Assembly (NCBI GenBank): GCA_963786155.1
Contig: CAWAXW010000006.1
Location: 2,914,001-2,978,000, forward strand
DNA: 64,000 nt
Direction: 5' to 3'
Source: CAWAXW01 sp963786155
GTDB lineage: Bacteria; Actinomycetota; CADDZG01; WHSQ01
Positions 8,264 to 16,987 of this stretch are shown here, piece by piece. The notes under the pieces were generated by a model that did not search any database, was not told where the DNA came from, and worked only from the letters and a program-made list of their open reading frames with translations. The translations under genes were made by a program, and so were the position numbers. Each line of letters starts with the position of its first letter. The stretch's first letter is position 1.

Positions 8264-9420
8264 GTGAAAATGGTCGGGTCGTTCGTGTTTGCCGTAGCCC
8301 TGGCGATCGTCGCGGTGGGAACCGGTCCGGCTCCCGCGGAGCAGGCCCCGGAGCCGGACATCGAGCTCAAGCTCGTCGAAGGGGGTCTCTCGTCCCCGGT
8401 CGCTCTCGTGGATCCGGATGATGGCAAGCGGATCCTCTACATCGTTCAGCAAGGTGGCCGGATCCTCGTCCGGCGCGCTGGAGAGATACTCGCCAACCCC
8501 CTGCTCGACGTGTCGGACTCCATCGCCGGCGGAGGCGAGCGCGGTCTCCTCGGGCTCGCTTTCCATCCGAGCTTTCCCGAGGACCGGCGCTTCTTCGTGT
8601 TCTACACCGCAGAGGACGGAGCGCTCTCGATCGCCGAGTACCGCGCTCGCAAGGGCGGCCTCACCGCCGTGCCCGACTCGGGTCGCGTTCTGTTATCGAT
8701 CCTTCACCCCGCGGGAACCACAACGGAGGGTGGCTTGCATTCGGTCCCGATGGGTTCCTGTACATCGGGACCGGTGACGGCGGCGGCAGCGGGGACCCGG
8801 AAGGCAACGGCCAGAACCGCGCCACGCTGCTTGGCAAGATCCTGCGGATAGACATCGGTCCGGCGCGTGGAGACGAGCCGTATGCGATCCCCGAAGACAA
8901 CCCGTTCGTCGGCGATCCAACTGCGGCCGACGAGATCTGGGCTTACGGACTGCGGAACCCCTGGCGGTTCAGCTTCGATCAGGCCGGCGGCAGGCTATGG
9001 ATCGCGGACGTCGGCCAGAACCAAGTCGAAGAGGTGAACCGGGCCGACGACGACGCGGGCGGCATCAACTACGGGTGGGACGTGATGGAAGGAGATCGAT
9101 GCTTCACGCCTCCGTGCGGGCTCGACCAAACGCAGGACTTCCATCCGCCCATCGCGGTGTACGAACACGACCTGGGTTGCTCGGTCAGCGGCGGCTACGT
9201 GTACCGCGGCGACAGGTTCCCCCAGCTACGCGGGACGTACTTCTTCGGCGACTACTGCTCCGGCCGGATCTGGTCACTGGACGCCGACGGTGATCCCGAA
9301 CAGGAGCCTCGAGAGTTGCTCGACACCGGCCTAAGCGTCAGCTCCTTCGGCGAAGACGAGAAGGGCGAGCTCTACGTGATCGACCTCGGCGGAGCCGTGC
9401 ATCGCCTTCGAGCTAAGTGA
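8264..9420 (+). CDS. PQQ-dependent sugar dehydrogenase-like secreted protein
   Basis: Six-bladed propeller of the glucose/sorbosone dehydrogenase family (385 residues restored). A signal peptide (VFAVALAIVAVGTGPAPA) is followed by GLSSPVALV, GGRILVRR, GERGLLGLAFHPSF, the conserved NHNGGWLAFGPDG, YIGTGDGGGSGDP, YGLRNPWRFSFD, IADVGQNQVEEVN and a C-terminal GDYCSGRIWSLD. A missing G in the GGG at 8713-8715 breaks the frame before NHNGG. The start is GTG 8264. Family members oxidise sugars with PQQ, but many homologues have no proven activity. It stands alone, just upstream of tRNA-Gly. Confidence 0.85.
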
Positions 9421-9429
9421 GCCGCGACC

Positions 9430-9435
9430 TATAAT
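9430..9435 (+). promoter_or_regulatory. Minus-10 element of tRNA-Gly promoter
   Basis: Perfect TATAAT ending 10 bases before the mature tRNA 5' end. It is flanked by the inverted repeat GCGACC / GGTCGC. No convincing minus-35 hexamer is visible at 16-18 bases spacing. Confidence 0.45.
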
Positions 9436-9445
9436 CGGTCGCCTT

Positions 9446-9519
9446 GCGGGTGTAGCTCAATGGTAGAGCGCTAGCTTCCCAAGCTAGATACGGGGGTCCG
9501 ATTCCCCTCACCCGCTCCA
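9446..9519 (+). tRNA. tRNA-Gly (anticodon CCC)
   Basis: Complete cloverleaf with encoded CCA. The acceptor stem GCGGGTG pairs with CACCCGC. The anticodon stem CTAGC/GCTAG encloses the loop TTCCCAA, giving anticodon CCC (reads GGG). The T arm is GGGGG-TCCGATT-CCCCT-like. It sits between the sugar dehydrogenase gene and the convergent ABC permease. Confidence 0.95.
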
Positions 9520-9541
9520 CGCTCTTGGGAAATGCTTCGTC

Positions 9542-10315
9542 CTAAGAGATGTCGCGTTGCCGGAAAAAGGCCAATGCAGCCGCGAAGAGCAACCCGGCGT
9601 AGAGCGCGACAACTACTCCGGCTTCCGCAGCCGTGTGCCCGGTCGGACTCGCCTGCACCGGGTCGGCGACGATCAACGTGATCAGATTGTCTCCGACGAA
9701 CCAGGGCTGCCAGTGCGGCTTGAATCCTCGTAGCAGACTCTCGACGATCGCGAAGTAGGCGAACGCGACTCCCAAGGCGGCCGCGGTGGTCCTCCCGATC
9801 GTGGCGATCGCGAACGCAATGATGGCGCACAATCCTCCGGCAAAGGCGACCCGACCCATCGTCTCAGCTGCTTCGCGTAGCCACTGAGCATCGATGCCGT
9901 CTGTCGATCCCTTGATCGCCGCGACCGGCAGCATGATCAACAGGAGAAGGATCTGTAGGACCACGACCGTGAGCATCACGCCCACTAGGGCGGCGACCGC
10001 TTTGGCCGCGAGCACCCGAACCCGACGGGGTTCCCACGTCAAGAGGGTTGTGAACGTGCCGGCCTGCCATTCGGCACCGACGAACGACGCGCCCAGTATC
10101 AGCCCAACTATCGCAAGAAGGGGAGAGACGCCGACGAGGGCCTCCTTCATGTCGGTGAAGTGGAACACGGTCGCGAGATCCTCTTCGGCGCTTGTGCTCG
10201 TAACGAAGACGGCAACGGCGGCGACTATCATCCCGAGCACGGCCAGGATCGCCAGCGCACGAACGAGCCGGCGAGCGAAGAACCTGCGAACCTCCGTCGC
10301 AAGAAGAGCCGTCAC
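9542..10315 (-). CDS. ABC transporter permease (ABC-2 type)
   Basis: 257 residues with about six hydrophobic segments. It begins MTALLATEVRRFFARRLVRA and includes the ABC-2 hallmark region GASFVGAEWQAGTFTTLLTW (about residues 76-95). Together with the ATP-binding protein encoded directly upstream it would form an exporter of unknown substrate. The GTG start overlaps the stop of the ATPase gene by 4 bases, so the pair is coupled. Confidence 0.88.
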   Translation of the reverse strand: MTALLATEVRRFFARRLVRALAILAVLGMIVAAVAVFVTSTSAEEDLATVFHFTDMKEALVGVSPLLAIVGLILGASFVGAEWQAGTFTTLLTWEPRRVRVLAAKAVAALVGVMLTVVVLQILLLLIMLPVAAIKGSTDGIDAQWLREAAETMGRVAFAGGLCAIIAFAIATIGRTTAAALGVAFAYFAIVESLLRGFKPHWQPWFVGDNLITLIVADPVQASPTGHTAAEAGVVVALYAGLLFAAALAFFRQRDIS

Positions 10316-11241
10316 GCGTTGGGTTCCTGCGGTCGGTCTTGCGTGAGCTCGAGGAACACCGTTTCGAGGTCGACCTCGTCGGGTCGCAACTCGGACAGAA
10401 AGAGCCCGGCCTCAGCCAGAGCCTTCGTGATACTTGCGCCGGCTTCCCGGGGCGCCTCGACCTTCAAGACATCGTCCAGCTGAGTCGTCTTCAACCCGGC
10501 GGACGCTAGGACCACAGTCGCTCGATCGAGATCGTCCACACGCACCAACATGCCGCCCGACTCACGACTCGCGAGTACCTCCGATACTGCTCCGGCAGCA
10601 ACGCAACGCCCTCTGCTCAAGATGGCTACCCGATCGCAGGTTTGGGCGACTTCGGAGAGGATGTGGCTCGACACGAAGACAGTTCTGCCCTCCGCGCCGA
10701 GCTGACGGATGAGCTCACGCACTTCTTTGATCCCGGCAGGATCCAGCCCATTGGCGGGCTCGTCGAGGATCAGGAGTTGCGGATCCTTCAGAAGCGCCGC
10801 AGCAATCCCGAGCCGCTGCTTCATCCCCAGCGAATAGGTTCTGAACATGTCGCGACCGCGGTCCTCGAGACCAACTTGAGCGAGGACCTCGCCCACCCTT
10901 TGTGAACCGATGCCGTAGAGACGTCCGAGCAAAGCGAGGTTCTGCCTCCCGGAGAAGCGCGGGAAGAACGCAGGTGTCTCCACCATCGACCCGATCTTCG
11001 TGATCACCGACGGCAAGGACCTGGGTGCGTCGGCTCCAAGCACCGAGCAGGAGCCTCCCGACGATCGCACTAGGCCTAGAAGGCAACGGATGGTCGATGT
11101 CTTGCCCGAACCATTGGGGCCGAGGAACCCGAAGACTCCACCCTCCGGCACGGATAGGTCGAGCCCATCGAGGGCGACCGTGCGCCCCCCTCGTAGTCGC
11201 CGATACTCCTTGCGCAGCCCCGACGTTTCGATGACATTCAC
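10312..11241 (-). CDS. ABC transporter ATP-binding protein
   Basis: 309 residues, CcmA/DrrA-like exporter ATPase. Walker A is GFLGPNGSGKTS near residue 40, the signature is YSLGMKQRLGIAAAL near 135, and Walker B is QLLILDEPANGLDP near 155, with the switch His in SSHILSEVAQ near 190. The C-terminal 80 residues resemble the regulatory extension of this subfamily. It is the first gene of a two-gene operon with the ABC-2 permease. The exported substrate cannot be inferred. Confidence 0.92.
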   Translation of the reverse strand: MNVIETSGLRKEYRRLRGGRTVALDGLDLSVPEGGVFGFLGPNGSGKTSTIRCLLGLVRSSGGSCSVLGADAPRSLPSVITKIGSMVETPAFFPRFSGRQNLALLGRLYGIGSQRVGEVLAQVGLEDRGRDMFRTYSLGMKQRLGIAAALLKDPQLLILDEPANGLDPAGIKEVRELIRQLGAEGRTVFVSSHILSEVAQTCDRVAILSRGRCVAAGAVSEVLASRESGGMLVRVDDLDRATVVLASAGLKTTQLDDVLKVEAPREAGASITKALAEAGLFLSELRPDEVDLETVFLELTQDRPQEPNA

Positions 11242-11286
11242 GTCGCAGGTCTATCACCCAACCGTGGTGCGCTTCGAGGAGCGCCG

Positions 11287-11883
11287 CTAGATCGCATCCC
11301 CTTTAGCCAAGAGGCGCGGCCCCGATTCGCACAGGTCGAACAGGACGCAGTCAGTGCAGCGTGGACGGATCGCTTTGCAAACCTCGCGCCCGTGACGGAT
11401 CAGCTGCATGTGGAACTCGTAGCGGACCTCACCCGGGACACGCGGCGCGAGCAGAGCGTGCGCCTTCTCGGCGTTCAGCTTCAGTTCGATCAGTCCCAGC
11501 CGGGCCGCCACCCGATGGACGTGCGTATCGATCGGGAAGGCCGCGCGTCCCATCGAAAAGAGCATCACGCACGCAACGGTCTTCGGACCGACCCCAGGAA
11601 GAGAGCCCAGATATTCCTCGACCTCTTGGTCGGGCACATCCCGGAGTCGCTCGAGATCGGCTTTGCCTTCCCGGTCTTCGACCTCGCGCAGGATCGTCTT
11701 GATGCGAGCCGATTTGACCTCGGCGATACCGCCGCTCCTGATCGCATCGGCAACATCGGCCACGGGAGCATCCGCAACCTGATCCCAGGAATGGAACCGT
11801 TCCTTTAGCGACGTCCAGGCTCTGCCCGAATTCACATCGGAAGTCGCCTGAGACAGCACTGTAGCGACCAACTCATCAAGCAC
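11287..11883 (-). CDS. nth: Endonuclease III-like DNA glycosylase/AP lyase
   Basis: HhH-GPD base-excision-repair enzyme. Visible elements: DELVATVLSQATSD (helix-start region), the helix-hairpin-helix LGSLPGVGPKTVACVMLFSM, then FPIDTHVHRVAARLGL with the catalytic Asp, and a 4Fe-4S loop C-x6-C-x2-C-x5-C (CKAIRPRCTDCVLFDLC). The GTG at 11883 cuts off conserved sequence: family-like residues (HRRLKKQQGAFTPKPVLPV) continue in frame to about 11955 with no ATG, GTG or TTG. The true start is probably a CTG or was lost to an indel. The gene lies immediately downstream of dnaB on the same strand. Confidence 0.85.
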   Translation of the reverse strand: MLDELVATVLSQATSDVNSGRAWTSLKERFHSWDQVADAPVADVADAIRSGGIAEVKSARIKTILREVEDREGKADLERLRDVPDQEVEEYLGSLPGVGPKTVACVMLFSMGRAAFPIDTHVHRVAARLGLIELKLNAEKAHALLAPRVPGEVRYEFHMQLIRHGREVCKAIRPRCTDCVLFDLCESGPRLLAKGDAI

Positions 11884-11972
11884 CGGCAGAACGGGCTTCG
11901 GGGTGAACGCTCCTTGCTGTTTCTTCAGCCGGCGATGCAGTGCCCGGATCCTTCGAGGCGAAGGAAGCTCCG

Positions 11973-13331
11973 TCAGAAGGCCGGACCCTTCGCAAGCGAC
12001 GCAAACTTTGTGTACTGGTTCATGAAGGCGAGGTTGACCTTCCCCGTCGGCCCGTTTCGGTGTTTGGCAATGATGATCTCGGCCTCACCACGAGCATCGC
12101 TGTCGGGGTTATAGACCTCGTCGCGATAGATGAACATCACGACATCACTATCCTGTTCAATCGCGCCGGATTCGCGAAGGTCGCCGAGCATCGGACGCTT
12201 GTCTCCGCGCATCTCGACGCTTCTATTCAGCTGCGACGCGCAGATAACCGGCACCTCTAGCTCACGCGCCAGAAGCTTCAGGGCTCGAGAGATCTCTGAG
12301 ACTTCCTGTTGGCGGTTCTCCGATCGGCGGGGCGACTGCATGAGCTGAAGGTAGTCGACGATAATCAGGCCCAGGCCGTGCTTGGCTTTCAGACGGCGGC
12401 ACTTCGCTCTGATCTCCATCATCGTGATGCCTGCCGAGTCATCAACAAAGATGGGAGCCTCCGCCAAGCGTCCAAGAGCGGCCGAAAGCTTGGTCCAGTC
12501 TTGTTCCTGAAGCGTTCCTCGGCCCAGGCGTTGGGAGTCAACGCGCGCCTCCGACGCGAGAAAGCGCTTTACAACCTCGTGCTTGGACATCTCTAGTGAA
12601 AAGATGACGACGGGCAGCCTCTGCTTCATGGCGGAGGCCAACGCGAAGTCGTTGAGCAGCGAGCTCTTTCCCATGCTCGGCCTGGCAGCAACGATGATGA
12701 GGTTTGAAGGTTGGAAGCCGGACGTCATCTCGTCCAGGTCATGGAATCCCGAGCCCACTCCGGTCACGCTCTCGCCGCGCTCGTAAAGCGCTTCGATATC
12801 GAGCATCGCCCTTGTAAGCAATGGCCGGATCGGCTGATAGTCGTCCTTCAGGCGGCGCTCAGCGACGTTGTAGACGATCTCTTCGGCCGAGTCGACGGCC
12901 TCGTCCACATCCTCGGGAAGCGAGAAGCCGATCTCTTGCACCTGATTGCCGGCATCGATCAGCCGGCGCAGGAGCGCGTTCTCTTCGATGATGCGCGCGT
13001 AATGGCCTGCCGCGCCGGCCGTCGGGTATGCCTCGAGCAATCCGTGGATGTAAGGCTTGCCGCCTATGCGTTCAAGGCTGCCGCGGCGATCTAACTCCTC
13101 AGCAAGGGTGATGGCGTCGGAAACCTCGCCCCGGGTGTGCAGCGCCATGATCGCTTCGTAGATCTCTTGGTGCTTGGGTTGATAGAAGTCGTCGGCATCG
13201 ACGATCTCGATGACGTTTGCGATGGCGTCTTTGGACTCGAGCATGGCTCCGAGTACTGATTGCTCGGCGTCCAAGTTGTGGGGCGGGATCCGGTTGCGCC
13301 TAACGGCTTGAACCGGAGCGCGTGTAGCCAA
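11973..13331 (-). CDS. dnaB: Replicative DNA helicase DnaB
   Basis: Hexameric 5'-3' helicase of the replication fork, 452 residues, no intein. The N-terminal collar domain begins IPPHNLDAEQSVLGAML near residue 16. The RecA-like core has Walker A ARPSMGKSSLLNDFA near 212, LGLIIVDYLQLM (Walker B) near 315, SQLNRSVEMRGDKRPMLGDL near 365 and GAIEQDSDVVMFIYRDE near 388. The start is TTG 13331 behind AGGAAGG; no better in-frame start exists. In actinobacteria it normally follows rplI; here two secreted-protein genes intervene. Confidence 0.95.
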   Translation of the reverse strand: MATRAPVQAVRRNRIPPHNLDAEQSVLGAMLESKDAIANVIEIVDADDFYQPKHQEIYEAIMALHTRGEVSDAITLAEELDRRGSLERIGGKPYIHGLLEAYPTAGAAGHYARIIEENALLRRLIDAGNQVQEIGFSLPEDVDEAVDSAEEIVYNVAERRLKDDYQPIRPLLTRAMLDIEALYERGESVTGVGSGFHDLDEMTSGFQPSNLIIVAARPSMGKSSLLNDFALASAMKQRLPVVIFSLEMSKHEVVKRFLASEARVDSQRLGRGTLQEQDWTKLSAALGRLAEAPIFVDDSAGITMMEIRAKCRRLKAKHGLGLIIVDYLQLMQSPRRSENRQQEVSEISRALKLLARELEVPVICASQLNRSVEMRGDKRPMLGDLRESGAIEQDSDVVMFIYRDEVYNPDSDARGEAEIIIAKHRNGPTGKVNLAFMNQYTKFASLAKGPAF

Positions 13332-13584
13332 GGTTGACCTTCCTGTTCTCTCAGTCGAACGTCTGTTCGTCTATTACACACCGGGCCTGTGACAAGAACC
13401 GGCCTTTTTGGCGAGAAGTGGTCACCGGGCCCACGCTGCCCCGGCGACGGAAGGACGCTACGCCTCGGAACCTGTGGGCCACAAGGAGGACAGCCTGTGA
13501 ACTCACCGTGGATTGAGGTCGATCCCAGGCGGCGATCCGGCTCCCAGGTTGTGGACATCCTGTGGGCAGAGCGAGCGCGCGAAA
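13332..13584. other. Intergenic region upstream of dnaB
   Basis: Gap between the divergently placed dnaB start and the terminator of the secreted beta-helix gene. It must hold the dnaB promoter on the minus strand, but I could not fix convincing minus-35/minus-10 hexamers. On the plus strand AAGGAGG at 13481 precedes GTG 13497, but the frame runs deep into the antisense of the next gene, so no gene is called. Confidence 0.4.
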
Positions 13585-13614
13585 GGGCCCGCGATCGCCA
13601 TGGATCGCGGGCCC
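13585..13614 (-). terminator. Rho-independent-like terminator
   Basis: Perfect 12-bp inverted repeat GGGCCCGCGATC / GATCGCGGGCCC with a six-base loop. It lies 21 bases past the stop of the beta-helix gene and, read on the minus strand, is followed by TTTCGC. The stem is very stable though the U tract is short. Confidence 0.65.
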
Positions 13615-13634
13615 GTTCTGCAGACCGTCTAACG

Positions 13635-14942
13635 CTAGGGGCTTCGCTTGGGAGGCTTGCCGGAATCGTCGTAGGACAGCTCGGTCTGCACGTTGCGAGT
13701 GTCGAGTCCCTCGATCCACCAGTCGACGTCCTTGAAGCGAGAAGCCTCGATCCCGACCGACCGATTAGCCACCAGGTTGTCGAGGAGGTACACGTCGGCC
13801 TTCCGGACATCCGCGAGGTTGATGCCGGGACTGTATTCCCACTGGTCCCTGACGGCATCCGTGGCGCTGGCCTCGGCAACCTCACCGACGATGCTGTTGT
13901 CGGTGATCTTGAGGTCGACGTCCGTTGCCCGGCTCACATCGATGCCCGCCGCCTGGTAGTCGAACATCTCGGTGTCGCCGAGAGCGCGCATCGTTATGCG
14001 GTTGTTGCGGATCTCGACAAGTCCGAGCTTGGTGCCGAGGTGTCTCTCGTCCGAAGCGTTGAAGACATCGACGACCAAGCCCGAGCCAACCAGCTTGTTG
14101 TTGTTCAGGAACACCTGGGTCTTGTGGGTGTGAGGCTTGTTGAGCTCCTCGTTCTCCTCGGAGTTGGCCGTGCGGTCGTTAGCCGAGTGGGCGGTGTCCG
14201 TGTACATCAGCGCGTAGTAGTCGTCGGAGTAGATGACGTTGTCGGTGATGAACACCTGGTGCCACCGTTTGGTGTGGTCCATGTTGTCCATGTCGTGGCT
14301 GCCCGAGTGCTGGTGACTGTGCCCGTCGAACCCCGTGCTGTGGTGGTGGCCGTGGAGCTGAACACGCACGGGACCGTGGATCGTGTTGTTTCGGAAGTGC
14401 GCCCCGTTGAATCCATCGAAGGCAACCGCCGGTCCTTCCGTGAAGAAGGGAAGATCGTCTAACCAGCCGGCCGCCGGGTCCACGACGTTGTTCTCGAAGA
14501 TCCCGTCGAAGTGGCGCAGTTGCCCGACCACGCCGATCTTGTTGTGGGCTATCCGACCACTCGTCGGAAGACCGGTCCGCTCTACGTTCTCGTTCACCCG
14601 CAAATCGCCGATGGTGTTGTCGACGACGAGCACTCCCGCGTCGATCCAGTTCAGCGTCAGGTTTTGAATCTCGTTGTTCTTGACGACGACGTGGGCCGAC
14701 GTGTCGTGGATGTCGAGGGAGTCGATGGTCATGCCCGAGATCACGTAGGGATCGGCGGCGGTGCCCGAACCCCCGCGCACGCCGTGTGCCTTGTCGAAGT
14801 CCGAGTTCTTTGCAATCTCGATGAACCCGTGCTGATGCTCCTCCTGGGCGAGGGCCGTCTGCACCCCCGTAAACAACAACATCGTCGATAGAGCCAGAGC
14901 CGCCGCGATCACAGCCCGCATCGGCACAACACGATCTCGCAT
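13635..14942 (-). CDS. Secreted right-handed beta-helix repeat protein, His-rich
   Basis: About 435 residues. A signal peptide (VIAAALALSTMLLFTGVQTALA) is followed by a parallel beta-helix (PbH1/NosD-like) with recurrent N-N-x-I units (VVKNNEIQNL, VVDNTIGDL, FENNVVD, FRNNTIHG, ITDNVIYS, LNNNKLVG, IRNNRITM, ITDNSIVG). A loop near residue 210-245 is extremely His-rich (HGHHHS, HSHQHSGSHD), suggesting metal binding. Such proteins are usually extracellular and bind or cleave polysaccharide; no catalytic signature is seen. The start ATG 14942 follows AAGGAGGAGAG. Confidence 0.75.
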   Translation of the reverse strand: MRDRVVPMRAVIAAALALSTMLLFTGVQTALAQEEHQHGFIEIAKNSDFDKAHGVRGGSGTAADPYVISGMTIDSLDIHDTSAHVVVKNNEIQNLTLNWIDAGVLVVDNTIGDLRVNENVERTGLPTSGRIAHNKIGVVGQLRHFDGIFENNVVDPAAGWLDDLPFFTEGPAVAFDGFNGAHFRNNTIHGPVRVQLHGHHHSTGFDGHSHQHSGSHDMDNMDHTKRWHQVFITDNVIYSDDYYALMYTDTAHSANDRTANSEENEELNKPHTHKTQVFLNNNKLVGSGLVVDVFNASDERHLGTKLGLVEIRNNRITMRALGDTEMFDYQAAGIDVSRATDVDLKITDNSIVGEVAEASATDAVRDQWEYSPGINLADVRKADVYLLDNLVANRSVGIEASRFKDVDWWIEGLDTRNVQTELSYDDSGKPPKRSP

Positions 14943-15111
14943 CACCGCTCTCCTCCTTAGCCGCAAGGGACAAGTTCACCGGGCAATACGACCGACCCCC
15001 GTGAAGGTCACCACAAAACGGGCAAATCACGCGGGCCTTTTTGGTCCACATCGCGGCAGCCGACGTTTTACGGTGCTCCGGTCAGGCAAGGGCTAGTGAG
15101 GGGAGCAAGCT

Positions 15112-15594
15112 ATGCGCGCACGAACGCCGGTCTTGGTGGGACTCGGAGTCTTGTTAGGGGTTCTCGTTTTCTCGGGGCCCGTGACCCAAGCACAGGGCGG
15201 AGCCAAAGAAGAATTCACCTTGACCCAGATCGACAAGAAAGAGACCACCGTCACTATCGACATCGATGAGGACGGTAAGGAGGACGTCGGCGAAGGGGAT
15301 GTCGGCTACGGCCCCCTCCAGCTAAAGGGCAAGAAGGCCGGCAACCAGCGCCACGAATGCAATTACCTGAAGTCGACGGATAACGTCTTTCTGGCACGGT
15401 GCGCTGGAACCTTCTATGTAAAGGATCGTGGCTCTATCGAAGTCGCCGGGACCCTCAAGTTCACGGACTCAGGGCCATCCTCCCAGTTCTCGATCATCGG
15501 CGGCACGGGCCAGTTCACCGATGCCGGGGGAAGCATGGAGGTCAAGGGATCGAATAGCCAGACGAAGTTCATCTTCAAGGTCGTGCACAACTAG
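15112..15594 (+). CDS. Secreted protein, allene-oxide-cyclase/dirigent-barrel-like
   Basis: 160 residues with a clear signal peptide (LVGLGVLLGVLVFSGPVTQA). The mature part is beta-rich: EEFTLTQIDKKETTV, then FLARCAGTFYVKDRGSIEVAG, then SQFSIIGGTGQFTDAGGSME. The SIIGGTGxFxDAxG segment is typical of the dirigent/AOC-like barrel superfamily in bacteria; function there is unknown. Two Cys (near residues 84 and 96) could form a disulfide. It is divergent from the beta-helix gene and convergent with rplI. Confidence 0.65.
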   Translation: MRARTPVLVGLGVLLGVLVFSGPVTQAQGGAKEEFTLTQIDKKETTVTIDIDEDGKEDVGEGDVGYGPLQLKGKKAGNQRHECNYLKSTDNVFLARCAGTFYVKDRGSIEVAGTLKFTDSGPSSQFSIIGGTGQFTDAGGSMEVKGSNSQTKFIFKVVHN

Positions 15595-15617
15595 GGGCAC
15601 CCAGCGGGCAAGCCCTG

Positions 15618-16088
15618 CTACTCGGCGGCGGGTTCGTCTTCCTCGTAGGGGATGACCTCGACCGTCACCATCGCGTTCACCTCGTGGTGGAGGTGGATGT
15701 CGACGTGGTGGGTGCCCACCGTCCGGATCGGGTCTTCGAGGCGGACCTTGTGACGATCGATCGGTTCGCCGAGCTGCTCCTCGACCGCGCGAGCTACGTC
15801 TGAGTTGGTGACCGAGCCGAACAGGCGGCCCCCCTCGCCCGCGCGCGCCGAGATGTAGACGGGCTGCGCGCCGAGGACCGCCACCCTCTTGGCCGCCTCA
15901 TCGCGATCCCGCCTGTCCGCTTCTTCGCGCGCTCGTCGCATCGACTCCGCTTGCTTCAGCGCACCCTTCGAAGCGATCAGGGCCAGACCCTTGGGAACGA
16001 GGAAGTTGCGCGCGTAGCCATCGGCGACCGTCACCACGTCGCCCTTGTGGCCGAGGCTCTCGACGTCCTTCGCCAGGATGATCTTCAT
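15618..16088 (-). CDS. rplI: 50S ribosomal protein L9
   Basis: 156 residues. Begins MKIILAKDVESLGHKGDVV and GYARNFLVPKGLA, the L9 N-terminal RNA-binding signature. A long helix rich in charged residues (EEADRRDRDEAAKRVAVL) links to a C-terminal domain with GRLFGSVTNSDVA near residue 85. L9 binds 23S rRNA and helps keep reading frame. It is last in rpsF-ssb-rpsR-rplI and overlaps rpsR by 4 bases. Confidence 0.96.
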   Translation of the reverse strand: MKIILAKDVESLGHKGDVVTVADGYARNFLVPKGLALIASKGALKQAESMRRAREEADRRDRDEAAKRVAVLGAQPVYISARAGEGGRLFGSVTNSDVARAVEEQLGEPIDRHKVRLEDPIRTVGTHHVDIHLHHEVNAMVTVEVIPYEEDEPAAE

Positions 16089-16381
16089 GAGCGACCCGGG
16101 CGACCGGAGCCGGTGGAGATAGTGACGTAGGGGAGCAACGCCATCTCGCGCGCGTTCTTTACCGCGATAGCCACGAGTCGTTGGTGGCGCGCGCAGTTCC
16201 CCGTGACACGTCGAGCGCGGATCTTGCCGCGCTCAGACATGTACTTGCGCAGTTGCGCGATGTCCTTGTAGTCGACGTACTCCCGCTGATCGGCGCAGAA
16301 CTGGCAATAGCGCTTCTTACCGCGCCTCGGTTTCTCGGGCTTGGTGGTCTTCTTCCGGTCGCGATTGGAGTTCCTCGGCAT
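16085..16381 (-). CDS. rpsR: 30S ribosomal protein S18
   Basis: 98 residues. The core KRYCQFCADQREYVDYKDI and YMSERGKIRARRVTGNCARH is diagnostic; S18 pairs with S6 on the small subunit platform. The Cys set (YCQFC and GNCARH) marks the zinc-binding form, so replacement by a zinc-independent paralogue under Zn limitation is possible elsewhere in the genome. It lies 3 bases downstream of ssb and overlaps rplI. Confidence 0.96.
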   Translation of the reverse strand: MPRNSNRDRKKTTKPEKPRRGKKRYCQFCADQREYVDYKDIAQLRKYMSERGKIRARRVTGNCARHQRLVAIAVKNAREMALLPYVTISTGSGRPGRS

Positions 16382-16384
16382 CGC

Positions 16385-16987
16385 CTAGAACTCCGCCGAT
16401 TCGTCGCGGGGGCCGACGGGAGCCGGCGAGCCCCAATCCGAACCGCCGCTCGCGGGCGGGGCATCGTTCTGTGCCGGCGGCTTCGACCAATCCGAACCGC
16501 CGCCCTGGGACCCGCCCCCCCACTGCGATCCGCCCTGGGCCTGGCTCTGGCCCTGCTGACCGCCCTGGCTCTGGCCCTGGCCTTGTCCCTGTCCCTGTCC
16601 CTGGTTGGACCAGTCGCCCCCGCTCTTACGTTGGGACTTCTGGACCTGGGCCGTCGCCCACCGCAGTGATGGCCCGACCTCTTCGACCTGGATCTCGATC
16701 GCGGAACGCTTGTTGCCCTCGCCGTCCTCCCACGAGCGCTGCTGGAGGCGGCCGGTCACCACGATCCGGGTGCCCTTCAGGAGGGTCTCGGCCACGTTCT
16801 CGGCCATCTCGCCCCAGACGTTGCACTTGAAGAACCCGTCGAGACGGTCTTCCCAGCTGCCCTGGTTGTTCTTGAAGCGCTTGTTCACCGCCACGGTGAA
16901 GTTCGCGACCTGACGGCCCGAGGGGGTGAATCGGAGCTCAGGGTCCTCCGTGACGTTGCCAACGAGAGTTATCGAGTTGTCTGACAT
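16385..16987 (-). CDS. ssb: Single-stranded DNA-binding protein
   Basis: 200 residues. The N-terminal OB fold (about 1-110) reads NSITLVGNVTEDPELRFTPS, NNQGSWEDRLDGFFKC and VVTGRLQQRSWEDGEGNKR. A disordered linker rich in G, Q and S (GQGQGQSQGGQQ type) follows. The acidic tip is degenerate, ending DESAEF rather than the usual DDDIPF-like peptide that recruits partners. It follows rpsF directly and is the usual actinobacterial partner of rpsF, rpsR and rplI. Confidence 0.95.
   Translation of the reverse strand: MSDNSITLVGNVTEDPELRFTPSGRQVANFTVAVNKRFKNNQGSWEDRLDGFFKCNVWGEMAENVAETLLKGTRIVVTGRLQQRSWEDGEGNKRSAIEIQVEEVGPSLRWATAQVQKSQRKSGGDWSNQGQGQGQGQGQSQGGQQGQSQAQGGSQWGGGSQGGGSDWSKPPAQNDAPPASGGSDWGSPAPVGPRDESAEF

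Noticed and set aside
13497..13634. Possible small gene with AAGGAGG and GTG start on the plus strand upstream of dnaB
   Set aside because: The frame crosses the terminator hairpin and continues antisense through the beta-helix gene; composition is not protein-like.
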